This document shows positions 11,501 through 21,200 of a stretch of DNA of 64,000 nt, piece after piece. The stretch comes from Cyprinodon diabolis. Lineage: Eukaryota > Chordata > Actinopteri > Cyprinodontiformes > Cyprinodontidae. The stretch covers positions 27,144,001-27,208,000 of the forward strand of contig CM060070.1 in NCBI GenBank assembly GCA_030533445.1, in the 5' to 3' direction. Below the pieces are notes generated by a model, which had not been told where the DNA came from, did no database searches, and worked only from the letters and a program-made list of their open reading frames with translations. Every line of letters starts with the position of its first letter. Position 1 is the stretch's first letter. The position numbers were made by a program, and so were the translations under genes.

Positions 11501-14500
11501 AGATGTGATTTCAAGAGTAAACCTCACAGCATATGAAAACAATATTATTTTCAAAGACTGACCTATTGGTATACCTTTTGCGGCACATGTCCAGCAGGAA
11601 CACATTGAGTCCAGTCTCTTTCTCCTGCATCCTGGTCAGTATGTTTTGCACACAGAAGCAGTGCTCAGATGTGTAGAAAGCTGGTGCATCTATAGGAACC
11701 ATGAAACTGTTGCCATAGTTCTCATAGCCATGACCGGCAAAATACAGCAAGCCTGTAGAAGTAATGGACAGAAACAAACAAATGCAGCATAGGTGAAAAG
11801 TTAACAAACAGCTATATTTGACAAACATTATAACTTTTAATTTATTTATTTCAGCTGTTCTTTATCCTGGTTGGAATAACTGTAAAACAACAGTTTATAT
11901 TAATAAACAAGAATTAGTGCACAACTTTGACGTTATGGTTGATCTTCTCACACAATTAGCATAATTATACTGTTTATAGATCCCCATATAATATTTAGGT
12001 AAATTTAATTTGTATATATCAGAAAGCTTCAAGTCTAATTTGAAATTTATGATTACTTAAACTTATCAGGAAAAGGTAGAGCTCCAAAAGTTGGTTGTTT
12101 TTCCAACCATAGTCCTGGCTTTTAAAAAACAGCCCTTTACTTTCAGTAAGACTGAGACCAGAATCGCTCCAGATGCTTAATATTAGTGTGCTTTGTCTAA
12201 CGTGAGACCAAAAATGATTTTCCCTTAACATACAGCTGCATCCGAGATTCAACCAAAATATCACACTAAGTTAAACAAGAATCAGCTTTGATTGTTAGAA
12301 AAAACATTAGGACACAAAAAAGACAAAGCAAGGCTTCTGATCTGGAGAAACATTGTATCAGCTATTGAGCATGGTGGCGGTAATATTATAATGTAGGTCT
12401 CTGCTTTACTGCCAGCATGTGAAATAACAAAGGAAGAACCATCTTAAGGTCTTAAACAGATTACATTTCCGCACACAATGACCTTTAACCTTCTTAAATG
12501 GCTTTCCCAACCCAGACATCAACCCCATTAAACCTTTGTGAACTACATTCAAAAGTCTGTTTAAGGACAAAAACAAATGAAAGAGGTGGAAAATTTCTAC
12601 CCAGTAAAATACCAGAGGCCTGTTGTATGGTATAAAAAACACATGTTAAAGGTGCTACTCAATTACTATTAATAGGGATGTGTGTGTTTGAGCTTGTATT
12701 TATAAATGTCACCAAGGGTGTATTAGAGAAAATCCATTTACAATTAGATACTAACTAAAAACAAAATGTTCAAACAGATCATATAAAATGCTAAACTTTT
12801 TTGTATCCATGTCATGATACTATGATGAGCTGGTGTAAACTTGTCAAGGTCTTAGATGAACGTTTCAATGAATCTTAACCAAAACAAATCCTGAACTTAT
12901 CCTAATTTTAATCTAGCTGGACATGGACTTTATTGACAAATGGACTGACCATAAACGCCCTTGTCGAGAAGCAACAGGAACTCATTGACAGCGCTGTTCA
13001 TTTCCTGACAGTTGAGGTCGATCAGAGAGACCACTTTGAAGTCCATCTGTCTGAGAAGGTTGGTCAGCTCGTGGACGTCAGAAATGGGAGCGCTCAGCTG
13101 ACAGTGGTGGAGGTAGTTCATGTTTCCAATCAGGAGAGCAACTTTGTCTGTGGCTGAGGGCATGATTGTGGCACCATGAAACCTGCGACTTTTAATATGA
13201 AGGTTCTCTATGCAACTTATTGGTGTAAAACTAACCATAGAAATTCTTGGCTGCTGAGGGAGGAGAGGCCGTCGGGGGCAAAGGATGTATCTGCCTTTGG
13301 CCTTCTGAGGAATCTGGCAACATTAAAAAAGCAAAAAAGAAAAGATTGATATAACTTTTATATTATAGTTTTGACAAACATGATATGCATAGAAAAAACA
13401 GGAATAAAGGTGTAATAAATGACAGAGGAAGTATATAACTGTTGTAGTTCCTCTATTTCCTTTGAATATTCTACCCAAAATTACGCATACCAAACCCACG
13501 ACCATCTTCTACCCAGGAGGCATCTATGACTGAACTCGGGCCTGCATGAAAGTATAGAAACAGAAAGAGTTAGCTGTTGTAAATTCAACGTGAAACTAAA
13601 AATTTGCATTGTCACTTATTCGTTGCACAACCTGATATTAAAAGTATACTGTTGGAATGGCTCAAATGTGAAACTTTTATTTTCTAAATGTAAAGAACAA
13701 AGGGGAGAAAACAGTATCCATATTTCACCAATTTTCACTGTTGCTGTGTCGCTCCATGCTTCATGATACAAATTAAACGCCTTGCATCTGTACTCTCCTC
13801 TGTGCTGTGTGGTCACACATGGGATCTAAGAAACAGTGATTACACATTTTAGGCTCAATCAGAAACCCAGGCCACTTTTTGACATCACTCTGGAAAGTTT
13901 TAAATGTAAGCCTGTTGCAACAGCTCCACCAACACTCAAGACAATCAAAATAAAACCGAAACTACACACAAAGTTAAAAAGAATATGTGAAAGCAAAGAG
14001 AAAATTGAGAAAAAAATTATTCCCAATTTACAATAGGGATATAAATTATGAAAAAGTTATATTTTTTCAAAACTAATGTCAGATATAGAAATGTTATCCA
14101 TTAACATGCCTGATTTATGTCTTTGCTTTGCAGTCAACATTCAAGTAACACAGTCAAATCACCACTAACCGTTGTACTAACAACGGTTAGAGCATCTAAG
14201 ATAGCTTTTGATAACCCTCTACACTCACCGGCCACTTTATTAGGTACACCTGTCCAACTGCTCGTTAGCACTTTATTTCTAAGCAGCCAATCACATGACG
14301 GCAACTCAGTGCATTTAGGCATGTAGACATGGTCAAGACCATCTCCTGCAGTTCAAACTGAGCATCAGTATGGGGAAGAAAGGTGATTTGAGTGACTTTG
14401 AACGTGGCATGATTGTTGGTGCCAGAAGGGCTGGTCTGAGTATTTCAGAAACTGCTGATCTACTGGGATTTTCACGCACAACCATCTCTAGGGTTTACAG

Positions 14501-17500
14501 AGAATGGTCCGAAAAAGAAAAGACATCCAGTGAGCGGCAGTTCTGTGGGCGGAAATGCCTTGTTGATGCCAGAGGTCAGAGGAGAATGGCCAGAATGGTT
14601 CAAGCTGATAGAAGGGCAACAGTGACTCAAATAACCACCCGTTACAACCAAGATGGGCAGAAGAGCATCTCTGAACGCACAGTACGTCAAACTTTGAGGC
14701 AGATGGGCTACAGCAGCAGAAGACCACACCGGGTGCCACTCCTTTCAGCTAAGAACAGGAAACTGAGGCTACAATTTGCACAAGCTCATCGAAATTGGAC
14801 AATAGAAGACTGCTGCGACATTCGGATGGTAGGGTCAGAATTTGGCGTCTACAACATGAAAGCATGGATCCATCCTGCCTTGTATCAACGGTTCAGGCTG
14901 GTGGTGGTGGTGTCTTGGTGTGGGGAATATTTTCTTGGCACTCTTTGGGCCCCTTGGTACCAATTGAGCATCGTTGCAACGCCACAGCCTACCTGAGTAT
15001 TGTTGCTGACCATGTCCATCCCTTTATGACCACAATGTACAAAAAACTTCTGATGGCTACTTTCAGTAGGATAATGCGCCATGTCATAAAGCTGGAATCA
15101 TCTCAGACTGGTTTCTTGAACATGACAATGAGTTCACTGTACTCAAATGGCCTCCACAGTCACCAGATCTCAATCCAATAGAGCATCTTTGGGATGTGGT
15201 GGAACGGGAGATTCGCATCATGGATGTGCAGCCGACAAATCTGCAGCAACTGTGTGATGCCATCATGTCAATATGGACCAAACTCCCTGAGGAATGCTTC
15301 CAGCACCTTGTTGAATCTATGCCACGAAGAATTGAGGCAGTTCTGAAGCCAAAAGGGGGTCCAACCCGTTACTAGCATGGAGTACCTAATAAAGTGGCCG
15401 GTGAGTGTATATAAATAGAAAGAACCTCCATTTTTTCACAACTTCAGACCTGTTTCTAATTTACTATGTAAGGTAATTTTTAAAGAAAGGTTGTTTTAAT
15501 CCATTAAAAGTTAGAATACTTATTATTATGCTAGGGCTGAAACAATTAATCCGATTAATTGTGATTAATCGATTATTGAAATAATCATTAATTTAGTATT
15601 TAATAATCAATTAATTTTTAGCTGGTATATAGAGACTCTAAAATATACCTTCAGCAGACAGAGTTGCCCACTTTAAGCAATAATTGTATTAAAATTGTAA
15701 AGAAATATATAAATATTTTGCCTTTAAGATAAAAAAACACACATTTATGTCTGTCCATTTGCTTTATCCAGAACTCCACAAGTGGAAAAGTTTTAATTTT
15801 ACCCGGTTTAAATCTGTAGAAATCTTCTATAAGGAACCTTTTGCTATCTGATTATTAATCAAATAATCAAAAAAGTAATCAACAGATTAATTGATTTGCA
15901 AAATAATTGTTAGTTGCAGCTCTACATTATGCATAAACACCTAACATATGCAAATAACATATACAACTTCATTGGACGTAAGCACATAACATACATAAAA
16001 ACATATACATAGACATGTAAACATATTTTTGGCACTAACGGAACCCTATAGCATATGCATCTTTTTCTCTCCATCTAACTTCTATGTAATTATGAAACTA
16101 TTTGGCTATAAAAGTTTTTTTGGCTGAAAAAATTCACAAAAAAGCATTAATAGTTTTACAGGCACATTATTAAAAATTATCTTATTGTAGGTGTTTGAGA
16201 TTAACTCACCCTGAGGGAGCATGTTTTTTGATCAGGTATGAGCCTTTTGTTGTGATACCACTCATACTGTGGAGGGGGATTAGCTTCTGCTGTGCATTTC
16301 AGGACCAGATTATCCCCCTCAGATGCCAATTGGGACTGAGGATGCTGGCTGATACGCAGTCCACTAACTGAGCCTGGAAACAGACTGCTGCACCCTGCAA
16401 TGACAATGGTTTACCAGCATGTTGGATATACGCTGTGAGACGGGGAGAGATCAGGAAAAACAGCAAGTAGGAAAAGGAATACCTGGAGTGGAACCAGCAG
16501 AGTGAAGCAGTCGAACATGAGCCCACATGGAGAAGATGTAGTTCTCTCCATGGTTGATTCTACAGATATAGTAACCTTGGTGGGCGGGTCCTAAAGGACA
16601 CAGAACCAACTCTGGCAAACTTCCCGTTTCATGTAAAATCTAAAGCAAGAAGAGAATCAACATGGGTTAAGAGGATAGAATAGAAGCGCATTAACTGATT
16701 GGTGAAACTGATGTATTAACTGTTGCTCTAACCTCTTCTTTGCCTTTAAACCACTGATAGCTGAGTCCAGGAGGTCCAGATGCCCTGCATGTCAGCACCA
16801 CCCTGCTCCCCAGGGAAGCCTGCTGAGACTGTGGCTGCACAGTGATCTTAATCTGCTCCGACACTAACAATTAACACACAACATGAATAGTAAGGAGTAC
16901 AGGAAGGAACAAAGAGCAGGTATTTCAAGTAAGACATGTAGCAGCAAAAATGTTAAAACATCTCATTAATTTCAAACATGTGCCAACTTGTGAGCAGTGT
17001 GATGATCCATCTTTAAAAGTCAAACTTGACAAACTATCAGGAATTAGCTCTTCACACCTTAAGGATTTTAAAGTGTGTACCACTAAATTTGTGATCATTA
17101 AGAACATTTACATTATTTCAAGACAGCAAAAGCCTAAAACCATACATACTTTTCTACAAAATTTATAGGAGAATTGTTGATCGGTGCCTTAAGTTTGTAA
17201 AAGGAGAATGATTTTGCCCATTTATGCCCATTGTCTGTTTCCAGAAGCCCAATCTCTAGCAGAAAATGTGTGTTCTTTTTTAAATAAAAAAAAGTCTTTA
17301 ATTGCATTAGCATAATAGGAAAACTCAAAAGTAAAAATCCTAACCTTAAGTTAAAATACTTTCACTTTAAATGTTACCAAAACATTTTACTCCAATTTCT
17401 TTTCAAAGGTCAGAGTGCCTTTGAAATTTTAATGATTGCCTGTTTGCCCCAGAAATACAACTGATGTGACACACATCTAATGTTAAGAAAATCTAAATAT

Positions 17501-19281
17501 TCTCCTTTCTAAGAATCATTCCTATTTGTATTAAATATATAAAGTCATACAGTATTTCTGTTTCACTTCATGAGGTTGTGCACTACTTTGAGTTGCTCTA
17601 TCACAAAACACAAACAAACATGTGATACCATATGCTTGTTTTTGGTATGTATGAAAATGTAAAAGTAAATTAATTTAAAAAAGAGAAAAACAAGTAAATG
17701 TTTGTAAGGAACTGTATGTTGATCTTTCAGCACCTGAATGCCTCACCTCCCCCCTCTGTTTTACCGACCTGTGGTGGAGAGGAACTGCAGAGCTTCCTGG
17801 TGTTCCATCTTCCTCAGACAGTAGAGGAGGAAGTCCACAGAGCATCCACGATCTGCTAACCAAGCCAGAAGGGTACGGGCAGGACTGCCTGCAGATTTCA
17901 GCACCTGAAGGGAGCAGCTGGTCAGCTCCATTTCACTACAAAGAGAGAGAGGTGGTCTGGATCAGCTGAGCAGGAGGGGTCAAAACCTCAAAAATGAATC
18001 AACAAACACATGACAAATTCATATAAGAATCTAAAAAAAAAACAACAACAAAAACAGAGGAAATAAAAAATAAATTTTATGCAAAATGTTTATTGATAAA
18101 AGTAGGTCAGTAATGACAAAGGAAAAGATTTACGTCCCAGAACTCAAAACTGAAAGAATTCTATCCACTTTACCTTTTATTTAGAAAGCACAGATGTTTA
18201 AATATCTATTTGTTAGCAAAGACTTTAGGAAAGTATAGGTTGTCTTTATTTAGAAAATCTTGAAGTTTTTCACATTAATTTTCCTGTTGGAACAGTGTAG
18301 ATTCAGAGGCATAGCCACAAAATTTTAATAGGTGTGGCCAGTCAAAAACCAATGTAAACTGAGGGGTAGCCGAAAGCGGCTAGGCGCCAGAACCTCAGGG
18401 TCCATCTACACTGTTCAAATAGGAACGAGCACAACATCCATATTTTCTAAATAAAGACAAACTATACTTTTCTACAGCCTTTTGATTACAAATAGATGCA
18501 TATATTTAAACATCCATGCTGTCTAAATAAAAGCTATAGTGGACAAAATGTCTGTAGCGAACATCTTTTCTATTGTCATTACTTACCTACTTTTATCAAA
18601 AATTGTTCTGCATAACATTAATATTACATGTACTGTACTAAAATCTACATTAAATTGATTTTTAAGTTATTATTAAACTAGTTATTGATTTATGATTTCA
18701 CTGAAATCTCCTTGATGACTTGCAGAGACACATAGTTCTATCTTTATGCCATATAACACAAAAGAGAATGCATTTTGTATATATCAACTTTAATGTTAGT
18801 ATTTCAATGTGCATAATTAACCACAGCGTTTCAGTTGTCAAGTAATTATTGATATATTAATAAGTTTAAACATTCCTTTTGATAGTATTACTGCTGCCAC
18901 CATCTGTATTAGAGGGCGAATAAAAATGGTAGGGGTGGCCAATGATTGGCTAAGGGTAGCCATGGCCACCTCTGGCCCCCCATCTAGCTCCGCCCCTGTG
19001 AAGATTGACCCGGAGGTTCTGGCGCCTGTTCACTTTCGGCCAATAACCAATGTAGCCCTCACCCTCAGTGTACATTGGTTATTGCCTGCCCCCCTTATAA
19101 AAATGTTCTGGCTACGCCTCTGGATACAGAGAATATATGATGCCTTCAGGGTCACTCACCTGCATCGGAATTGTGGCTGTTCCGCCGCCGCGTTTGCCAG
19201 CTGCCTCCATCCACAACTGCAGTTGTCCAGCAGCTTTGACAGCTTCGTCAACCCTTCTTCACCGAGACTGGTGATATTCAT
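4308..19281 (-). CDS. malt1: MALT1 paracaspase (15 exons)
   Basis: MALT1 is the scaffold and cysteine protease of the cytoplasmic CARD-BCL10-MALT1 complex, which activates NF-kB downstream of antigen and other receptors. Exons as read (high to low): 19281-19160, 17935-17769, 16863-16733, 16639-16483, 16394-16210, 13825-13729, 13541-13513, 13313-12950, 11752-11575, 11492-11418, 11328-11201, 8540-8391, 8258-8101, 6515-6378, 4715-4308. All junctions are AG/GT and in phase, giving about 828 residues against 824 in human. Order: death domain, two Ig domains, paracaspase domain, third Ig-like domain, C-terminal tail. The start is the ATG at 19281; an upstream in-frame ATG is possible. The least certain parts are the 29-nt exon at 13541 and the 5' end of the 13313 exon. 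The introns are heavily invaded by transposons. Confidence 0.93.
4970..6180 (+). mobile_element. Rex3-like (RTE clade) LINE fragment
   Basis: A decayed non-LTR element in the last malt1 intron, on the strand opposite the gene. DWQTGIVVPLYKKG, then EQCGF and MCFVDLENGF, mark the finger and palm region of a Rex3/RTE reverse transcriptase, followed by degraded downstream coding sequence to about 6170. The DNA at 5037-5056 closely matches the WQTGVVV-coding stretch on which published Rex3 primers are based (from memory). Stops and frameshifts occur throughout and no full ORF remains. Confidence 0.8.
6516..7149. other. malt1 intron, no feature seen
   Basis: Noncoding intron sequence upstream of the 6515 exon. 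No additional exon or repeat recognised. Confidence 0.5.
7150..7370 (+). repeat. Degraded dispersed fish repeat
   Basis: Two blocks, TCCTGGACAGGTCGCC (about 7167) and ACTCCATGCAGAAAGA followed by GCTGCGAGGTTACAGTGCTA, resemble in order and spacing a noncoding repeat that is very common in fish genomes. It is decayed and no boundaries can be fixed. Confidence 0.5.
7934..7983. repeat. Perfect 24-bp inverted repeat (hairpin)
   Basis: Arms 7934-7957 and 7960-7983 are perfect reverse complements separated by only 2 bases (GT). With one mismatch the pairing extends a further 8-10 bases into T-rich and A-rich flanks. It lies about 120 bases downstream of the malt1 exon ending at 8101 and is followed by a short tandem repeat (ATGATAATCC twice, 7990-8009). 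Confidence 0.9.
8541..9420. other. malt1 intron, no feature seen
   Basis: Noncoding AT-rich intron between exons 11201 and 8540. Short ORFs here show no similarity that I recognise. Confidence 0.45.
9421..9620 (+). mobile_element. tRNA-derived SINE
   Basis: The head contains TGATGGTCTAGTGGTTAGGG, a tRNA-like A-box region. A degenerate middle follows (CACCCTTAACCCCACACTGC) and the tail is AATAAAGATCAATTATTATT. This is the layout of fish tRNA-derived SINEs. It abuts the 3' end of a Rex3 fragment on the other strand. The family name is not determined. Confidence 0.75.
9621..10250 (-). mobile_element. Second Rex3-like LINE fragment
   Basis: Minus-strand reading gives a C-terminal reverse-transcriptase part with ISSLLFTDNVV (a decayed FADD box), QDLQHALGWFASECEA, SKAMVLDWKKVACSLQVGGE and, upstream, NWSTCVLLTW. 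These match the same element family as 4970-6180. Frames are broken several times. It lies in the malt1 intron between exons 11201 and 8540, in the same orientation as the gene. Confidence 0.8.
10540..10990 (-). mobile_element. LINE reverse-transcriptase fragment (YADD type)
   Basis: On the minus strand, about 10970 down reads YADDTVLFVSGLNTDT, the palm catalytic box of a LINE reverse transcriptase, then KQLNTYLHNLH before a stop; similar coding-like peptide continues to about 10600. The box differs from both the L1 (FADDLL) and the Rex3 copies here, so this is a third LINE lineage, possibly L2/Rex1-like. Confidence 0.65.
11046..11092 (+). repeat. (TTTG)n microsatellite
   Basis: An imperfect TTTG/TCTG tandem run in the malt1 intron. 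Confidence 0.85.
11201..13313 (-). CDS. malt1: malt1 paracaspase catalytic exons
   Basis: The domain begins at DKVALLIGNMNY. In my model the catalytic dyad is His425 in AGHGYEN and Cys474 in DMCRKR. The 49-residue spacing equals that of human His415 and Cys464, so the protease looks intact. The junction 11575/11492 rebuilds CRKRN, and the next exons encode VTANIVFGYAT and NGIFISFLK. A long intron 11201-8540 follows, holding a Rex3, a SINE and another LINE fragment. The part upstream of about 13170 (Pro/Arg-rich linker) is open and in frame but poorly conserved, and could be a separate small exon. Confidence 0.92.
11753..12299. other. malt1 intron, no feature seen
   Basis: AT-rich noncoding intron between the exons at 12950 and 11752. 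Confidence 0.45.
12300..12650 (+). mobile_element. Decayed Tc1/mariner transposase remnant
   Basis: GAGCATGGTGGCGGTAATAT and, 150 bases on, CCCAGACATCAACCCCATTA resemble the second and third catalytic segments of a Tc1 transposase; the latter reads PDINPIK, compare SPDLNPIE. It is full of stops. It is distinct from the better preserved Tc1 at 14222. Confidence 0.5.
14222..15407 (+). mobile_element. Tc1-family DNA transposon with TIRs and TA duplication
   Basis: A 1,186-bp element in malt1 intron 5. It begins CACTCACCGGCCACTTTATT and ends with the exact reverse complement; the inverted repeat is perfect for 26 bases. It is flanked by TA on both sides (14220-14221, 15408-15409), the Tc1/mariner target duplication. 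It encodes a broken transposase (separate entry). Intact ends mean it could in principle be mobilised in trans. Confidence 0.95.
14370..15375 (+). pseudogene. Inactive Tc1-family transposase
   Basis: The ATG at 14370 opens a 208-codon ORF with the N-terminal helix-turn-helix pair (LSDFERGMIVGARRAG, then ADLLGFSRTTISRVYREW). At about 14809 the reading jumps from WTIEDC to CDIR, where relatives continue with the segment carrying the first catalytic Asp. The apparent short deletion removes that Asp and shifts the frame. The downstream parts (RHSDGRVRIW, then SPDLNPIEHLWDVVE with the third acidic residue) persist in other frames to about 15375. The protein cannot be catalytically competent. Confidence 0.9.
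15532..15924. mobile_element. hAT MITE with 8-bp duplication
   Basis: A 393-bp noncoding element with ends TAGGGCTGAAAC and GTTGCAGCTCTA. It is flanked by TATTATGC (15524-15531) and CATTATGC (15925-15932), an 8-bp duplication with one mismatch. Subterminal AATCGATTAATC-like repeats match those of the larger hAT at 53502-56569, which shares the ends, so this is probably a deletion derivative of that family. A second copy lies at 46941. Confidence 0.88.
16210..19281 (-). CDS. malt1: malt1 5' exons: death domain and Ig1/Ig2
   Basis: Exons 1-2 (residues about 1-96) encode the death domain, with CGWRQLANAA and the conserved MEHQEALQFLS helix. Exons 3-4 encode Ig1, with the Cys in VVLTCRASG, the Trp in YQWFKG and the paired Cys in GYYICRIN. 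Exon 5 and the 97-nt exon 13825-13729 encode Ig2 (LVLKCTAEA, YEWYHN, GEYRCKAF). In the known family these modules bind BCL10 and hold the scaffold together. The 2.4-kb intron between exons 5 and 6 contains a Tc1 and a hAT MITE, and intron 1 contains the nested hAT palindrome. Confidence 0.92.
16871..17768. other. malt1 intron 2, no feature seen
   Basis: Noncoding AT-rich intron between exons 2 and 3. Confidence 0.45.
18068..19123 (-). mobile_element. Older hAT copy split by a sister copy
   Basis: Read on the minus strand, a nonautonomous hAT-type element starts CAGAGGCGTAGCC at 19123, runs to 19007, is interrupted by 18304-18998, and resumes at 18303, with similarity continuing to about 18068. 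The sister copy inserted in it has the same left half (18304 to about 18620), so the two copies form inverted arms of roughly 230 bp. The far end of this copy is missing. Confidence 0.8.
18304..18998 (+). mobile_element. hAT nonautonomous element inserted in its own family
   Basis: A 695-bp element with ends CAGAGGCATAGCC and GCTCCGCCCCTG. It is flanked by TGTAGATT (18296-18303) and TGAAGATT (18999-19006), an 8-bp duplication with one mismatch. Its first 300 bp are the inverted copy of the interrupted host element. The right end (about 18890-18998) matches the left end of the element at 50406. Confidence 0.83.
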
Positions 19282-21200
19282 TGTTTTCCAATCTTCCAAC
19301 TCCTTAGCTACCCTTCCCAACATACCATAAAAAGGCACAGATAGACAACAAATTAAAATGAGACACGTTGGTACCACAAAGAGCCGCGGTGATTCCTCTC
19401 TGAGAAGTGATGCACTAACAGTAAGAGCGAACTAACGAACTAAAAATGTATGGTCTCTAATCACAAAACCAACCCACGGACACCGACACTTTAGAAAACT
19501 ACAGGCTTTAAACACAACTCTGGGATTTCCCAAGTTAAGACGTTATTGTGATTAGGCTGTAACGTAACATGCTGAAGAGCAACAACAAATGTTGAAATAA
19601 CAACAAATAAGACAAAATATGAAGTTAAACCAGAACAAGCTGAACAATCTGCAGCTGGGCTGCCGCTTCCGCCATGAGCTGAGCTGAATATCTTGAAGTA
19701 AAGTAGGGGGGAAAAAGTGAAAGTTTACCAAAAACGTCCGAGCCGGGAGGAAACCCTGAGCGCGTGACCGTGGGATGGGTGGCCTGGGAGTCACGCAGGT
19801 GTCCGGGACATTTTTACACGCTGGAGCCTCCCCGATCTGAAGAGACAACTAGGTTCCCCAGATTCTCTGCTTCTCATTTCGGTTCCTCTTTCTTTCTGCC
19901 ATCCCTGGCACGTATGACTGTCATTTGCATGCAGCGTTTCTGTGGTTACGCCTTTCACAGAGCCCTACAACAGAGAAAATAATTATTCAGGGCGTTTTTA
20001 TTTTTTCCATGTCTCCATAATTATTTTTTTTAATAATAACCTGGTAAGTTTATTTGTTCATAAGCACCTTTTTCAACAATCTTAAATATTTACAAGTTGT
20101 ACAGCTCTTATATTGTGTTTTTTATTTTTTTTATTTGATGGGTTATTCTACCACATCTGCTTGTTTTGATCTAACCCAGTTATTTATGGCTTATATGTTG
20201 CACTGGTCTTATACTGTAAGAAGAACCAGTCTCAGGTCCTTTGCAACCTTTAAAAATATTTCCTTCCAAGCTTTAGACCTCTTGATGAATAATCCCACAG
20301 CATGATGCTGCCACCATGATATTTCACTTAGATTATATCCAGTGTTGGTTTCTTGTTGTGTTGTGCATTTATTCCTTCATTAATTAATAAAGTTAAATTT
20401 ATACATTTTGTATAGATAAGGATCTTGCTTCATAACCTTACCCTGCATGAGACTTCTACATGAGGGCAATTCAAGTATTTCTGATGCATTCCTCGTTGTC
20501 CGTTATATAGCATCTAGACTACTTTCCAACAAGCTTTGACAGAGTAGCTGCAATAAAGTGTTGCTCAGGTGGCTTTTTTTCATAAAACAAAATATCTGTA
20601 GATCAAATGTTTGTTCTTTATTTTAGTTCACAGGCATTATAGTAAAGGGGTAGGGCGTCAATACTTATTTTGTAAGACAAATAAAGAAAACACCTCTTGT
20701 CATTTTCCTTTAGTCGTCAAATGATTTGTGCTGCACACCCCAAATGTACTGGTTTTTTGGAGTCAACCATTTTATAATAATTTATAGAGGTGGGATACTA
20801 ATTGCATAATTAATTTACATTGTCTGACACCCACAGGGATTTTTGCAAAGTTAAAAAATGGCACAATCACTATGGTTTATGAAAGAAAACCAGAACAAGC
20901 ACAAAAGTGAAAAGACACGCTTTAAAGTCCCATCTTTTATTATAACAGTAGATCTTGAGTTTAGTACTTAACTCCACCGCCACATTTGTGCAGCACCTTC
21001 CTAACAGAATAAAGGAAAGAAATCACTTCTGTTCATCTTCTGACTACAGTAACCATGCTGCAGGACAAGTGCCAAATAGATTCCCTCATTACAGACATTA
21101 GTTACATAGAAACGTCCCATCACTTTCATAGTTATTCATCCCCAGCTGTGAAGTGTGTCGCTGAAACAGACAGAAGCCAAATGTCAGTCCAGTGAAGGGT
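19282..21200. other. malt1 promoter region and malt1-mrpl54 intergenic
   Basis: 19282 to about 19760 is the presumed 5' UTR and promoter side of malt1 (minus strand); I see no TATA box that I would defend. A segment at 20270-20340 (CACAGCATGATGCTGCCACC) resembles a dispersed transposon-derived repeat common in fish. A minus-strand AATAAAAG (complement of CTTTTATT at 20935-20942) is a good mrpl54 poly(A) signal, about 260 bp past its stop. No further gene is seen. Confidence 0.45.

Noticed and set aside
14472..14739. Minus-strand ORFs within the Tc1 element
   Set aside because: Antisense to the transposase helix-turn-helix region; no independent similarity.
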